NCBI GenBank assembly: GCA_028281945.1
Contig: JANQIW010000005.1
Span: 1 to 64,000 of the forward strand
DNA from: Prochloraceae cyanobacterium PL24a_bin.78
GTDB lineage: Bacteria; Cyanobacteriota; Cyanobacteriia; Cyanobacteriales; JANQIW01
Reading direction: 5' to 3'
Length of the DNA stretch: 64,000 nucleotides
Shown here: positions 8,596 to 18,780 of the stretch, in pieces
How positions within the stretch are numbered: position 1 is the first letter of the stretch
Layout: the number at the start of each line of letters is the position of its first letter
Notes under the pieces: generated by a model
What the model saw: only the letters and a program-made list of their open reading frames with translations
The model's database searches: none
Told to the model about the DNA's origin: nothing
Translations under genes and position numbers: made by a program

Positions 8596-11500
8596 ATGAC
8601 GACAACTACAAACACAAATACAGATACAACTAATTTACCAACTCAATACGATCCTAAAACAACAGAAAGTAAATGGCAAAAATACTGGGAAGATAACCTA
8701 GTATTCAAAGCCAACCCTAACCTAGATGGTGAATCCTACAGCATCGCCATCCCACCTCCCAACGTCACAGGAAGTCTTCATATGGGCCATGCCTTTGAAG
8801 CATCCCTCATCGATACTTTAGTGCGTTACAACCGGATGCTAGGGAAAAATACTCTCTGTTTGCCAGGAACCGATCATGCCAGTATTGCAGTGCATACGGT
8901 TATTGAAAAACAGCTTAAAGCTGAAGGTAAAACTCGTTTCGATTTAGGTAGGGAGGAATTCCTCCAAAGGGCTTGGCAATGGCGACATCAATCAGGTGAT
9001 ACCATTGTTAATCAGTTAAAACGCCTAGGTTTATCTGCCGATTGGACTAGGGAAAGGTTTACCCTCGATGACAATTTGTGTCAAGCGGTAAAAAAAGCCT
9101 TTGTCACTCTCTATGAAGAAGGATTAATTTATCGGGGGAAATACTTAGTTAACTGGTGCCCTGAATCTCAATCCGCTGTTTCAGATTTAGAAGTAGAAAA
9201 CAAAGAAGTTGACGGCCATCTATGGCATTTCCGTTATCCTCTTACCAATGGAGAAGGTTTCCTAGAAGTAGCAACCACTCGCCCTGAAACTATGTTGGGT
9301 GATACAGCAGTAGCAGTTAATCCTAATGACGATCGATACAAATCTTTCATTGGTAAAACCCTGACATTACCAATTATGAATCGGGAAATCCCAATTATCG
9401 CCGATGAATTAGTAGACTCGGAATTTGGAACAGGGTGCGTTAAAGTAACTCCCGCTCACGATCCTAACGATTTTGAAATGGGAAAACGTCATCAGTTACC
9501 ATTTATTAATATCCTCAATAAAGATGGTTCTCTCAACGAAAATGGAGGAGAATTTGCAGGTCAAGATCGTTTTATAGCACGAAAAAACGTCGTAAAACGC
9601 CTAGAAGAAGAAGGAGTTTTAGTAAAAATAGAAGATTATCGTCATAGTGTACCCTATAGCGATCGAGGAAAAGTTCCAGTAGAACCCTTTATTTCGACCC
9701 AATGGTTTGTGAAAATAGAGCCTCTAGCCAAGAAAGCATTAACAGAATTGGATGAAAATAACTCACCCAAATTTGTACCAGAGCGTTGGCATAAAGTCTA
9801 TCGAGATTGGTTAGTGAAACTCAAAGACTGGTGTATTTCACGTCAACTATGGTGGGGGCATCAAATTCCTGCATGGTATGTCATTAGTGAAACCAATAAT
9901 GAAATTACCGATAATACTCCATTTATTGTAGCTTACGATGAGGAAGAAGCTCAAGGAAAAGCCATAGCCAAATATGGGGAAAATGTGAAATTAGAGCAGG
10001 AAACTGATATTTTAGATACTTGGTTTTCTTCAGGTTTGTGGCCTTTTTCCACTTTAGGGTGGCCAGATGAAACTAAAGAATTAGAAACTTATTTTCCCAC
10101 TACTAACTTAGTCACCGGTTTTGATATTATTTTCTTCTGGGTAGCCAGAATGACTATGATGTCAGGTCATTTTACCAATGAAATGCCTTTTAAAGATGTC
10201 TACATTCATGGACTTGTAAGGGATGAAAACGGTAAAAAAATGTCCAAAACCGCAGGAAATGGCATCGATCCCTTGTTACTCATCGATAAATACGGCACAG
10301 ATGCTCTCCGTTATACCTTAATTAAAGAAGTAGCAGGTGCAGGCCAAGATATTACTTTACAATACGATCGAGAAAAAGACGAATCCCCATCAGTGGAAGC
10401 CTCCCGAAACTTTGCCAATAAACTCTGGAATGCTGCTCGTTTCGTGATGATGAATCTTGATGGTAAATCTCCAGATCACTTGGGTACACCTAATCTCCAA
10501 CTTTTGGAAGAATGTGATCGTTGGATTTTATCCCGTTTCAATCAAGTAGTCAAACAAAGTAGAGATTATTTAGACAATTATGGATTAGGAGAAGCAGCCA
10601 AAGGAATTTATGAATTTATTTGGGGAGATTTTTGTGACTGGTATATTGAATTAGTGAAATCTCGCTTGCGTAAAGATAGTGATTCTAGTTCCCGTTTAGT
10701 AGCTCAACAGACTTTAGGATACGTGTTAGAAGGAATACTGAAATTATTGCATCCTTTTATGCCTCATGTAACAGAGGAAATCTGGCATACTTTAACTCAA
10801 AAAGAGGATTTATCTTTAGCATTACAACCTTATCCCAAAGTAGATGAACTGTTAAAACCTAGTTTAAATGAAATGGTTTTCGACTTATCTTCCAAAATTA
10901 AAGGAGATACAGGGAACAAAGATAAAAAAGAAACAGAACAACCTAGTTTATGGCAAAAAAGCTTAGGAATACTATTAGGATTTATAGATCAATATTCCAA
11001 ATGGATTATCCCTAGTGTCTTTGTAGTCATAACATTTATTGCTGCTGTAATCGCTATTCGAGTAATATCAACAGTATTTATTACCATTCATCAGATTCCT
11101 TTAGTATCCCCAACTTTCCGATTAATTGGTTTAGGATATAGTGTTTGGTTTTTCTTCCGCTATTTATTGTTAGGGAAAAATCGTGGAGAGTTGAGAGAAA
11201 TCATTGATAATATTAAAGATAATACTTTCGGTAAATCCGATAAAAAATCTAATATTTCTGAGAATTCAAACCAAAAACATCTAATTTCTAACAAAGATAC
11301 TCAAGTATCCAAATCAAAAGAAATAAAAAGTTTAATCGATACTAAATTAGAAGAAGAATTTCAACTAATAATTGGTGCAATTTACACCATTCGTAACTTG
11401 CGAGCATCTGTAAATATGAAACCAGGAATAAAAATTCCGGTGATTTTACAGTCAGAAAACCAAGAAGAAAGAACTATTTTAGAAAAAGGCAGAGCTTATA

Positions 11501-11823
11501 TTCAAGATTTACCCAAGGTAGAAAAATTAACCATTACACCTACTTTAAAAGAAAAATTAAAAGGGGCAATTGCAGGTGTGGTTGGTACAGTTCAAGTTTT
11601 AATACCTCTACAAGGAGTTGTAGATATCGATGTGCTTCGTGCCAAACTGGAGAAAAATTTGGCCAAAGTCGAAGCTGAAGTTAATTCTCTAAGCAACCGT
11701 CTTAATAATCAAAAATTCATTAGCAAGGCACCTGAAGAAGTGATCCAAGCTGCAAAAGATTCTTTGGCAGAAGCTCAAACTCAAGCACAAATTCTTCGCG
11801 ATCGTCTGGAATTACTAAATTAG
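8596..11823 (+). CDS. valS: Valyl-tRNA synthetase with CAAD membrane insert
   Basis: Charges tRNA-Val. The 1075-residue protein has a class I catalytic core with a HIGH-type motif ([10 protein letters not shown], ~55-65) and KMSKT (~548), a CP1 editing domain, an anticodon-binding domain, and a C-terminal coiled coil ending at LRDRLELLN. Between residues ~756 and 905 an extra segment is inserted, with two transmembrane helices (~803-821 and ~840-859) bordered by charged linkers. This is the CAAD domain described for cyanobacterial aminoacyl-tRNA synthetases, which tethers them to thylakoid membranes. It explains the extra length over a typical ~900-950-residue ValRS. Start ATG at 8596; no clear ribosome binding site. 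Confidence 0.96.
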   Translation: MTTTTNTNTDTTNLPTQYDPKTTESKWQKYWEDNLVFKANPNLDGESYSIAIPPPNVTGSLHMGHAFEASLIDTLVRYNRMLGKNTLCLPGTDHASIAVHTVIEKQLKAEGKTRFDLGREEFLQRAWQWRHQSGDTIVNQLKRLGLSADWTRERFTLDDNLCQAVKKAFVTLYEEGLIYRGKYLVNWCPESQSAVSDLEVENKEVDGHLWHFRYPLTNGEGFLEVATTRPETMLGDTAVAVNPNDDRYKSFIGKTLTLPIMNREIPIIADELVDSEFGTGCVKVTPAHDPNDFEMGKRHQLPFINILNKDGSLNENGGEFAGQDRFIARKNVVKRLEEEGVLVKIEDYRHSVPYSDRGKVPVEPFISTQWFVKIEPLAKKALTELDENNSPKFVPERWHKVYRDWLVKLKDWCISRQLWWGHQIPAWYVISETNNEITDNTPFIVAYDEEEAQGKAIAKYGENVKLEQETDILDTWFSSGLWPFSTLGWPDETKELETYFPTTNLVTGFDIIFFWVARMTMMSGHFTNEMPFKDVYIHGLVRDENGKKMSKTAGNGIDPLLLIDKYGTDALRYTLIKEVAGAGQDITLQYDREKDESPSVEASRNFANKLWNAARFVMMNLDGKSPDHLGTPNLQLLEECDRWILSRFNQVVKQSRDYLDNYGLGEAAKGIYEFIWGDFCDWYIELVKSRLRKDSDSSSRLVAQQTLGYVLEGILKLLHPFMPHVTEEIWHTLTQKEDLSLALQPYPKVDELLKPSLNEMVFDLSSKIKGDTGNKDKKETEQPSLWQKSLGILLGFIDQYSKWIIPSVFVVITFIAAVIAIRVISTVFITIHQIPLVSPTFRLIGLGYSVWFFFRYLLLGKNRGELREIIDNIKDNTFGKSDKKSNISENSNQKHLISNKDTQVSKSKEIKSLIDTKLEEEFQLIIGAIYTIRNLRASVNMKPGIKIPVILQSENQEERTILEKGRAYIQDLPKVEKLTITPTLKEKLKGAIAGVVGTVQVLIPLQGVVDIDVLRAKLEKNLAKVEAEVNSLSNRLNNQKFISKAPEEVIQAAKDSLAEAQTQAQILRDRLELLN

Positions 11824-11857
11824 TGTGAATTTAGCCCAACTATATTTAATTATTTAT

Positions 11858-11882
11858 AGATAGGGCTTCTATCTTGTTTTTA
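11858..11882 (+). terminator. Intrinsic terminator of valS
   Basis: A 6-bp hairpin (agatag-ggctt-ctatct) is followed directly by tgttttta, 35 bp after the valS stop. Confidence 0.5.
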
Positions 11883-12114
11883 TTCAATTCTGGCAAACAA
11901 ATCCTGAGGAGATATTTGTATTTTTGAAAACTTGATTGTAACCATGAAAAAATAGAATAGTTTGAGGATTTAGTATCAAGTTTGGTAAATTTTTTGCCCT
12001 TTCAAGTATGGATTCTTCAAAGATTCTTTATTATTAATGATCATGATTTAATTTTTAATTGTCAATTATAATTAATTCTATTGCTTAGTCCCATCTATTA
12101 CCATCAATTTAGCT

Positions 12115-12552
12115 ATGTTGCATTTAGCTCAAGTCAAAAAAAATCTCCATTCAGGCCAATTAGAAATAGAATTATTAGCTTCTCAACAATCGGAAAATAC
12201 CTGGAAACTGTGCCAATCAAAATTTGTTCCTTTGGAGGGAATATATCATTTTAATGAAGGTTTATTGACGATCGTAGAACTAAATGAAAACTGGGAAATT
12301 ATAAGCATTAAAGAGGCAAGAGATTGGGTGTTAGATTTAGTACAAAAATATTTAACCAAATGGGCAATAACTCCTCAATTTGTGGAAGAAGAACAAGCAA
12401 GAGTAGAACAATGGCGACAAGAATTAACTGTACAAACTCAAGATTTAACTCGAATACGTCTAGAAATCGAAACTCGTAGAGAACAACTTCAGGAATTGGA
12501 AGAAAGTCTTCAAATAGAAAAGGAAAAACTTGAATCCGAATCTATAGAATAA
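12115..12552 (+). CDS. Conserved coiled-coil protein
   Basis: A 145-residue protein that I do not recognise. The first ~85 residues look like a small alpha/beta domain (MLHLAQVKKNLHSGQLEIEL...). Residues ~90-143 are a charged heptad-like coiled coil rich in Glu, Gln and Arg (VEQWRQELTVQTQDLTRIRL). There is no signal peptide or membrane segment, so it is probably cytosolic. It converges with the HAS-barrel gene, with only 3 bp between the stops, so it ends its own transcription unit. The function cannot be stated. Confidence 0.65.
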   Translation: MLHLAQVKKNLHSGQLEIELLASQQSENTWKLCQSKFVPLEGIYHFNEGLLTIVELNENWEIISIKEARDWVLDLVQKYLTKWAITPQFVEEEQARVEQWRQELTVQTQDLTRIRLEIETRREQLQELEESLQIEKEKLESESIE

Positions 12553-12555
12553 TAG

Positions 12556-13224
12556 CTAAAGATGAATTTGACTAAGAATATATTTAAGACAATCATAATC
12601 ATTCTTGAGCAAAATACTTAAAGTTCTACCTGCTTGAATTAACCAATCACGATCATTTTTTCTCAAATGATAAATTCTTCTGATTACGGCGGCGGTTAAA
12701 GCTTCTGGAGGCGTAGTTTTAGTTTGTAATAAAATACGTAAAAAGTCTAATTTATCACTAAAACGAATAATTTCTTCAGGTTTACAACTATAAACGGCTT
12801 GGTGAATTTGTGGAGGTCTAGGTGGAATATACTGAGAAAAAGTGCCTTTTTGTGGTTCTTTTCCATTATTAGAATTCTCAAAACTTTCAAAACCTACTAT
12901 TGTTGTGCAAAATTCAGTTTTAAGCATTGCGAAAATTTGGGGTTGTTGTTGGCGCAATTCTGATAAAGATAATCCTAACGCTCTTACTCGATGGACGGAA
13001 TCAATAGGAGATGTCGTTACATAAGTAACTATACCAATAATTTTATTACCTGATTCTTCATCTAGAGATTTAACAAAACTCCCAAAAGGGGGCATTCTTG
13101 GGTAATCTAACTCTTCTGGTTCAATACATTGAGCCAAAAATTCAGTTGTAGTGGTTTCAATTACTTCGGCAATGCGATGAGGATTGGTACTATCTGTGGC
13201 AAATTGAGGTAAGGGAAGACGCAT
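12556..13224 (-). CDS. HAS-barrel domain protein
   Basis: A 222-residue protein that looks like the HAS-barrel family protein conserved in cyanobacteria (MRLPLPQFAT..., RIAEVIETTTTEFLAQC, FGSFVKSLDEESGNKIIGIV). The N-terminal beta-barrel resembles the barrel of HerA helicases and F1 ATPases, but no ATPase domain follows; the C-terminal half is helical (LDFLRILLQTKTTPPEALTAA, RNDRDWLIQAGR-like). It may be a partner or assembly module rather than an enzyme. It sits tail to tail with the coiled-coil gene and downstream of the ndhS-like gene on the same strand, 120 bp apart. Confidence 0.7.
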   Translation of the reverse strand: MRLPLPQFATDSTNPHRIAEVIETTTTEFLAQCIEPEELDYPRMPPFGSFVKSLDEESGNKIIGIVTYVTTSPIDSVHRVRALGLSLSELRQQQPQIFAMLKTEFCTTIVGFESFENSNNGKEPQKGTFSQYIPPRPPQIHQAVYSCKPEEIIRFSDKLDFLRILLQTKTTPPEALTAAVIRRIYHLRKNDRDWLIQAGRTLSILLKNDYDCLKYILSQIHL

Positions 13225-13228
13225 AGTT

Positions 13229-13295
13229 TAAGTAACAAGTAATAATTAATAATTAGCAAGTAATAATTAATAAGTAATAATTAAAATTATTACTC
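13229..13295. repeat. AT-rich aagtaataattaat repeat cluster
   Basis: Several imperfect copies of a unit close to aagtaataattaat follow one another upstream of the HAS-barrel gene. Related runs (aataagtaataagtaag and its complement) occur at ~20070, ~30218 and in the 61.2-61.45 kb repeats, so this is a dispersed intergenic repeat. Confidence 0.5.
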
Positions 13296-13344
13296 TAGAA
13301 ATTTTTTGTTAGGGAGTTATTTCTCCATTATTTTTTCCTAGGAA

Positions 13345-13515
13345 TTAATTTACAGCTTCTAATTCTGAAAGTTGAAAGGTTACTAACTTATCCCAGTTTC
13401 CTCCTTCAAATAAAACCGCTGCTTTGCCATCACTCACTCTTTGAACTAAACCTTCAAAGCAGTAGTACGTATCATCTGGATTGATTACTTTAACTGTTGC
13501 TCCTGGTAAAATCAT
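13345..13515 (-). CDS. ndhS: NDH-1 subunit S-like small protein
   Basis: A 56-residue protein translated on the minus strand ([20 protein letters not shown] ... [19 protein letters not shown]). The SH3-like beta-barrel pattern with [19 protein letters not shown] matches what I recall of the cyanobacterial DUF3252/NdhS family (Synechocystis Ssl0352), the ferredoxin-docking subunit of the photosynthetic NDH-1 complex on thylakoids. It lacks N- and C-terminal extensions, as expected for cyanobacteria. It lies in a gap between longer genes and is easily missed because of its size. The family assignment is from memory of the consensus. Confidence 0.7.
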   Translation of the reverse strand: MILPGATVKVINPDDTYYCFEGLVQRVSDGKAAVLFEGGNWDKLVTFQLSELEAVN

Positions 13516-13652
13516 TTCTTTCTATAATCTCTTAGTGTTTTGTCTATCTATTATAGCTTAATTAGCTTAAATATCCGATCAATTTTTAAAAATCACGAAA
13601 ACTTTATTTTTTATTGATAGAAAATATTTATTAATAAAATCCTAATTATATT

Positions 13653-15008
13653 CTATTTTAGGATTTTATTACAAAATTCAGGATATTTACTATCAACAGA
13701 ATGTGCTTTTTTCACTAATAAATTAAATAAAAACTTCAATAGTTTTAGCTGTCTAAGAGTATGATGAGGATCGCTCAGATGAGTATTAGGTAAAGATAAT
13801 CCCATTTCCTTAAAAACTAAACCAAGAGGCACATTAATTTCATCCTGTAACTGGAGACATCGAGCAAAAATTGGTCCATAAGCCGATATGAGAGAACCAA
13901 CTCCTCCCCTTGCCTGCCCCCAACCAATATAATAAATTCCTTTATAGTCTTCGATAAAAGAACCTGCATAGCATTGTACAATAGAACCTTTTACTCTATG
14001 TAATTCCGAAGGTAAAAAAGGATAGCTTACATGATAGCCAGTAGCACAAACAATTAAATCAAATTCCTCTTGAGAACCATCGATAAACTCAACATATTGA
14101 TCTTTTAAAGATTTAACAACAGGTTTAATTCTAATTCTGCCATGCTTAATATAGTAAGGTACTTCATTATTTAAGGTAGGATGTTTTTCAAAAATACGAT
14201 ATTTAGGAGTTGACATACCATAATATTCGTGTTTGCCAAATGTTAATCTAATAATTCCATAGGTTATTAAACGCTGAAACCATTCAGGCATCCAACCAGA
14301 GATCAGATCAGTAAGAGGTATTCCTGCAAAAGATTTAGGAATAAACCAAACAGATTCTCGTAAACTTAAAACACTCTTATAACCAACTCGGCCAGCTTCT
14401 GCTGCTATATCACAAGCGGAATTTCCCCCACCAATAACTAAAACTTTTTTTTCCTGAAGTTGTTGTGCTCCTTTGTAATCTTTGGAATGAATAATTTTAC
14501 CTGAGAATTTACCTTGAAACTCAGGAAATCTTTTGCACCAATGATGTCCATTACAGATTATTATGCCTTTATAAATACGTTTTTCTTCGTCATTAAAAGT
14601 TACTTCCCAGAGGTTATTTGCCACTGGTTTGATATAATTAACTGTTTTATTGAGTTCAATATTTTCCCATAAATTGAAAGCATCGGTAAAAGCTTTTAAA
14701 TAATCCCACATTTGTTGGGCACTTGGAAAATCTGGATAGGTTTCTGGCATTGGGAAATGAGTAAATTGAGTTACTTTTTTTGAGGAAATAATATGAGCAG
14801 ATTGATAAACTCCATGATACCAATTGCCTCCTATATTATCACTGGCCTCCACTTGATGGTAAAGAATACCCGCTTGTTTGAGAGCTTGAGCCATTCCTAA
14901 TCCTACAAAACCTGCTCCAATGACTAATTGTTTATCAGAAGTTGAGTCTTTTATTTGAGGATTACTATCTTGAGTATAATTATTTTGATTTATTTGGATA
15001 GATTTCAC
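13653..15008 (-). CDS. Flavin-containing monooxygenase (FMO type)
   Basis: A 451-residue class B flavoprotein monooxygenase. It has an FAD Rossmann motif GAGFVGLG near residue 32, the FMO fingerprint FSGKIIHSKDYK (consensus FxGxxxHxxxYK) near 165-176, and an NADPH motif VIGGGNSACD near 190. It would oxygenate a soft nucleophile (N or S) or carry out a Baeyer-Villiger step, using NADPH and O2. It is the third gene of a minus-strand operon after two SDRs (13-bp gap), with an esterase gene divergent from them. That set resembles the mycobacterial mymA cluster (FMO, SDR, LipR esterase). The substrate is unknown. Confidence 0.85.
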   Translation of the reverse strand: MKSIQINQNNYTQDSNPQIKDSTSDKQLVIGAGFVGLGMAQALKQAGILYHQVEASDNIGGNWYHGVYQSAHIISSKKVTQFTHFPMPETYPDFPSAQQMWDYLKAFTDAFNLWENIELNKTVNYIKPVANNLWEVTFNDEEKRIYKGIIICNGHHWCKRFPEFQGKFSGKIIHSKDYKGAQQLQEKKVLVIGGGNSACDIAAEAGRVGYKSVLSLRESVWFIPKSFAGIPLTDLISGWMPEWFQRLITYGIIRLTFGKHEYYGMSTPKYRIFEKHPTLNNEVPYYIKHGRIRIKPVVKSLKDQYVEFIDGSQEEFDLIVCATGYHVSYPFLPSELHRVKGSIVQCYAGSFIEDYKGIYYIGWGQARGGVGSLISAYGPIFARCLQLQDEINVPLGLVFKEMGLSLPNTHLSDPHHTLRQLKLLKFLFNLLVKKAHSVDSKYPEFCNKILK

Positions 15009-15021
15009 TGTTTTTTACGAT

Positions 15022-15816
15022 TTATTTTCTTGCTAAAATCCAGTCTAACAAACTGGGAAAATATCTTTTGAGAAGATGGAGAAGGTTTCCTATTCTGTCA
15101 GGGAAGACAAATTCTCCATCAAAAATAATTGCTTGAATAGTTTTTTCAATAATATCAGCAGGATTAGATATTAAATTTTGAGGTATTGGCTGAGAATTTT
15201 CGGCTAAACTTCCATAACGTTTTGAGTCGAGAATAGGTGTACGACTGAAAAAAGGATATACTGCGGTAACTTTGACATTATAATCTTTCACCTCTTTCAA
15301 AAGTGCTTCACTGAAACCTCGCAAACCAAATTTGCTGGTAGAATAATGTGCCATGCCTGGTGAAGGAATCCAACCAGCTATAGAGGAAATATTGACAATA
15401 TGTCCTTTTTGACGCGCAATCATATCAGCTACAAACAGAGTACTTAAACACATAGGTGTCATAAGATTTACCTCCATCAATTTTTCCCATTCATAGGCAG
15501 GGATTTCATCCATTCTGCCAAATAATCCTATTCCAGCATTGTTAATCAAAATATCAATGGGTACTTCTAATGCCTTCACTTTTTCATAAAGTTGATAACA
15601 ACCTTCACGGTTTGAGAGATCAATTTCTAAACAAGCAATCACTTTTCCTGTAGTTATTTCTTTTTGAATTTGCGCTACTTGGGATTCAATAGACGCTTTA
15701 TTTAAATCTGTGAGGATTAAATGACTACCTGCTTGCAATAATTGTCGGGTAAATTCTCTCCCAAATCCACCAGCTGCACCAGTTATTAAAACAATAGCTT
15801 CATGTAATTGTGTCAT
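15022..15816 (-). CDS. Short-chain dehydrogenase/reductase
   Basis: A 264-residue classical SDR. The cofactor motif TGAAGGFG is near residue 13, NNAG near 91, the catalytic Ser lies in NISSIAGW and the Tyr/Lys pair in YSTSK. An Asp at the end of beta-2 (ILTDLNKA) suggests NAD rather than NADP. The product resembles acyl- or steroid-type ketone/alcohol oxidoreductases that work beside FMOs. It starts 21 bp after the upstream SDR and stops 13 bp before the FMO, so it is the middle gene of the operon. Confidence 0.85.
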   Translation of the reverse strand: MTQLHEAIVLITGAAGGFGREFTRQLLQAGSHLILTDLNKASIESQVAQIQKEITTGKVIACLEIDLSNREGCYQLYEKVKALEVPIDILINNAGIGLFGRMDEIPAYEWEKLMEVNLMTPMCLSTLFVADMIARQKGHIVNISSIAGWIPSPGMAHYSTSKFGLRGFSEALLKEVKDYNVKVTAVYPFFSRTPILDSKRYGSLAENSQPIPQNLISNPADIIEKTIQAIIFDGEFVFPDRIGNLLHLLKRYFPSLLDWILARK

Positions 15817-15837
15817 TTATTATTAATTTTTTCCAAG

Positions 15838-16806
15838 TTAAATTTGAGGAGATTTCAAAGCAAACCACAGTAATAAAAACCAAGGACATTTAATATTAGG
15901 AACTAACCATGGATTTTTTTGTAAAAAAGGTAAAATCATAGGAAGTATAAATCTTAAAGAACGCAAAGAAGCAGGACGATTTCCGTCTTTATCCACTAAA
16001 TTATATTTATCTGCAATCTCAGCTACAATTTTAAGCTTACCTGTATAATTCATAATTTTGGAATCCATCGCTAAAGCAGCGATTGCTCTTCCTGTAAATA
16101 AAGGAGTTTCCCAATTATATCGAGAAGCAAACATCCCATTATTTTCACCTTCATCTACTTCCGCAGCAAAACGAGTAATATTTTCTGTGCCAACAATTCC
16201 CGGCCAAATGGAAATTGAAGCTACATTATATGGTTTTAATTCCACTGCCATATCTGCTGCTAAGCGATCTTTTGCGGTTTTTCCTGCACCATAAGCTGCA
16301 CTAAAAATATAAGACATACTTCCCCAAGACGAAATAGTAAAAATAACTCCTTTTTTAGCTTCAGTCATCATCTTTGCTGCGAAAATACTAGTGATATAGT
16401 GGCTACGTAAACCAACATTATTAATAGCATCCCAAAGATTTGCATCACAAGTCCAAAAAGGTTTCTGATAAGCATCTCTTAATGCTTTTACTCCTGAGTA
16501 AACATTATTAACTAAAATATCAAGTTTCCCATTTTGTTCTTCTTTAATGCGCTCAAAGAGTAATTTTATTTCCTCATCATTACTATGATCTACTTGCACA
16601 GGAATACATTTACCCCCAGCTTTTTCTACTTCCAATTTGGTTTCCATAAGAGTGCCTGAAATTCCTTCTCCAGGGTTAGATGAATTTAAGCTACGCCCTG
16701 TAATATATACAGTTGCGCCTGCTTCTCCTAAGCCAATGGCAATACCTTTACCAATGCCTCGACTTGCGCCTGTAACTAATGCTATTTTATCTACTAGGGT
16801 TGCCAT
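15838..16806 (-). CDS. SDR with hydrophobic C-terminal tail, DHRS1-like
   Basis: A 322-residue SDR and the first gene of the operon. TGASRGIGKG is the nucleotide motif and TGRSL follows beta-2, which favours NADPH. The active site is SSWGS with YGAGK. Two features point to the DHRS1 branch: NNVYSG in place of NNAG, and the ~40-residue C-terminal extension, which is hydrophobic (ILPMILPFLQKNPWLVPNI) and may associate with membrane. The start codon is 68 bp from the divergent esterase start, so both transcription units share one intergenic promoter region. Confidence 0.83.
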   Translation of the reverse strand: MATLVDKIALVTGASRGIGKGIAIGLGEAGATVYITGRSLNSSNPGEGISGTLMETKLEVEKAGGKCIPVQVDHSNDEEIKLLFERIKEEQNGKLDILVNNVYSGVKALRDAYQKPFWTCDANLWDAINNVGLRSHYITSIFAAKMMTEAKKGVIFTISSWGSMSYIFSAAYGAGKTAKDRLAADMAVELKPYNVASISIWPGIVGTENITRFAAEVDEGENNGMFASRYNWETPLFTGRAIAALAMDSKIMNYTGKLKIVAEIADKYNLVDKDGNRPASLRSLRFILPMILPFLQKNPWLVPNIKCPWFLLLWFALKSPQI

Positions 16807-16874
16807 AATTTTATTTACAATGGTTAATGGTGTTTGGTTTATTATAATACAATTGATTATAGGTTTTTAGGATT

Positions 16875-18068
16875 TTGAAATTTGTGGTTTTATTATTTAG
16901 TTTACTCTTGGCTGGAATAGGTTTATTACTTAGTTGCTGGATTGTTGTTCCTGCACCTATTTTTTTCCTTTATAGATTCAGAGTTGGTGCACCAGAAGTT
17001 AGTCCATGGTTAATTATTTTCAATTTAATTCCATTAATAATCTCTATTTTGAGATTTAACCAAAGCTGGTGGTTTAGTTTAATTCTAATTTTTAGTGGAC
17101 TTAGTTTAATATTAAGTATAATTCCTATTATCCAAATACAAGATGCAGAGTTACAATTTACTGCTGAAATGGAAGCAAAGTTAGGTAAAGATTATCTAAA
17201 TAAGATTTCTAAAGAACTACAGGAAAAAATGCGCCCTAATGCTTTTATTTTAAGTGATGTTTTTCGAGGTATTTCTGACAAAGAAGTTCGTATTAATCGG
17301 GGTATTATTTTTGCTAATCCTGATAATATGGAACTCAAATTGAATCTTTACCGGCCTTTACCAATAGGCAATTATCCAAGCCTGATTCTCCTTTACCGTG
17401 GGGCTTGGAAAGAAGGTTCCCCTGATGATGATGATAAATTTAGCTGTTATATGGCAGCCCAAGGTTATTCCGTTATAGCTATTGATTATCGTCATGCTCC
17501 TAAATATCGCTTTCCTAAGCAGTTAGAAGATGTAAAATCTGCTTTTAATTACATTCAAAATAATGCTAAAGATTTGGAAGTGGATCTCCATCGTATATGT
17601 TTGATGGGTCGATCGTCTGGTGCTCATTTGGCGACACTTGCGGCTTGGGATCAACCTACTATCAATATTAAAGGGCTGATAAATTATTATGGGCCAGTGG
17701 ATTTGCTTCAAGCATACGAAACTCCTCCTTTCCCCGATCCTATAAATACCCGTGCAATTCTCCAAGATTTTTTAGGAGGAAGTTCTGAAGAATTGGTCGA
17801 TATGTACAAAAAAGCTTCTCCTATTAATTATGTTAAGTCTAATCTTCCCCCTACTCTTCTAATTTATCCTCGTCAAGATACCATCGTAGAAGCAAAATAT
17901 GGCAGGCAGCTTTATGACAAACTCCTTGAAAATCAAAATACTGCCGTTTTGTTAGAAATTCCTTGGGGTGAGCACGCTTTTGATGCTATATTCTCTGGTA
18001 TTAGTAATCAGTTTGCCTTGTATTATACTGAACGATTTTTAGCATGGGCTTTGAGATCTGATAATTAA
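16875..18068 (+). CDS. Membrane-anchored alpha/beta hydrolase (esterase/lipase)
   Basis: A 397-residue hydrolase. About 90 N-terminal residues form three hydrophobic helices (VVLLFSLLLAGIGLLLSCWI; WLIIFNLIPLIISIL; SLILIFSGLSLIL). The alpha/beta-hydrolase fold follows, with nucleophile elbow GRSSG (near residue 245), an acid in IYPRQDT and a His in WGEHAF. The usual oxyanion HGG is replaced by YRGAW. It resembles carboxylesterases of the BD-FAE/hormone-sensitive lipase group. A TTG start at 16875 is used because no ATG precedes the first helix. It is divergent from the SDR-SDR-FMO operon and probably handles an ester made or consumed there. Confidence 0.8.
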   Translation: MKFVVLLFSLLLAGIGLLLSCWIVVPAPIFFLYRFRVGAPEVSPWLIIFNLIPLIISILRFNQSWWFSLILIFSGLSLILSIIPIIQIQDAELQFTAEMEAKLGKDYLNKISKELQEKMRPNAFILSDVFRGISDKEVRINRGIIFANPDNMELKLNLYRPLPIGNYPSLILLYRGAWKEGSPDDDDKFSCYMAAQGYSVIAIDYRHAPKYRFPKQLEDVKSAFNYIQNNAKDLEVDLHRICLMGRSSGAHLATLAAWDQPTINIKGLINYYGPVDLLQAYETPPFPDPINTRAILQDFLGGSSEELVDMYKKASPINYVKSNLPPTLLIYPRQDTIVEAKYGRQLYDKLLENQNTAVLLEIPWGEHAFDAIFSGISNQFALYYTERFLAWALRSDN

Positions 18069-18467
18069 TTAAATTGACATCTAAAGGTAAAAGTTGCATC
18101 TAATATCATTTTTCTTTAATACCAATAGACACCTTTGTCTTTAACAATAATAAAGTTGAAAAATCTTAAATCTAAAATAATTACCAAAATTTATTTTCCC
18201 CACTCTTCTAACTCAAACTCCCTCATCTCCCCATCTCCCATTCTCCCATTCTCCCATTCCTCTCCATTCCTCCCATTCTTCCTATTTTCCATCTCTGTCA
18301 CTATTAAATAAAAATGACATTATATAACTATGATTACCTTCAGTCTCAACTCTAACCTCGTACGGATATCACTACTCAATCACCTTGTCAAGACTTTGTT
18401 AAAACAATTTAAATTTTGTTACATTAGTTTATAAAGATACAAACAAAGAAGCAAGGATAAATTAACC
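18069..18467. other. Intergenic region upstream of nblA
   Basis: No gene seen in 399 bp. Bases 18195-18292 are a C/T-rich run of imperfect ctcccatt units, the complement of the gggaatgggag-type repeats at 30.1 and 61.1 kb. The last 100 bp hold the nblA promoter; I did not find a clean GTA-N8-TAC NtcA site. Confidence 0.5.
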
Positions 18468-18665
18468 ATGAGTGAATCAATACAACTTTCATTAGAACAA
18501 GAATTAAATCAAAGAATATTTGCTGATCAAGTTAAAAAACTATCTAGAGAACAAGCACAAGAGTATTTGGTTTACTTGTACGAACAAATGATAATTAGAG
18601 AAAATATGTATCAAGAATTCTTAAAACACGAATGGAGTATAGGTTCAGATCCTTTTTATCGTTAG
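18468..18665 (+). CDS. nblA: Phycobilisome degradation protein NblA
   Basis: A 65-residue protein matching the NblA family in size and sequence. It has an N-terminal LSLEQELNQRIF helix and the conserved EQAQEYLVYLYEQMIIRENMYQEFLK helix pair that forms the NblA four-helix dimer. It binds phycobiliproteins and the ClpC chaperone to drive phycobilisome breakdown under nitrogen or sulfur starvation. It stands alone with ~400 bp of upstream non-coding DNA, consistent with starvation-controlled transcription. Its presence shows that the organism has phycobilisomes. Confidence 0.93.
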   Translation: MSESIQLSLEQELNQRIFADQVKKLSREQAQEYLVYLYEQMIIRENMYQEFLKHEWSIGSDPFYR

Positions 18666-18780
18666 TTTTTATTGTCATTAAAAAAACTAGCAATAAATAT
18701 AACTTTATTCTTAAAATAGCTTTAAAACCATCATTAATCTAGTTCAAGTATTATTTTTATAATAAAAAGAATTTTTTTTT

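Noticed and set aside
18340-18467. NtcA box upstream of nblA
   Set aside because: The nearest candidate (gtacggatatcactac) has 10 rather than 8 bases between GTA and TAC.
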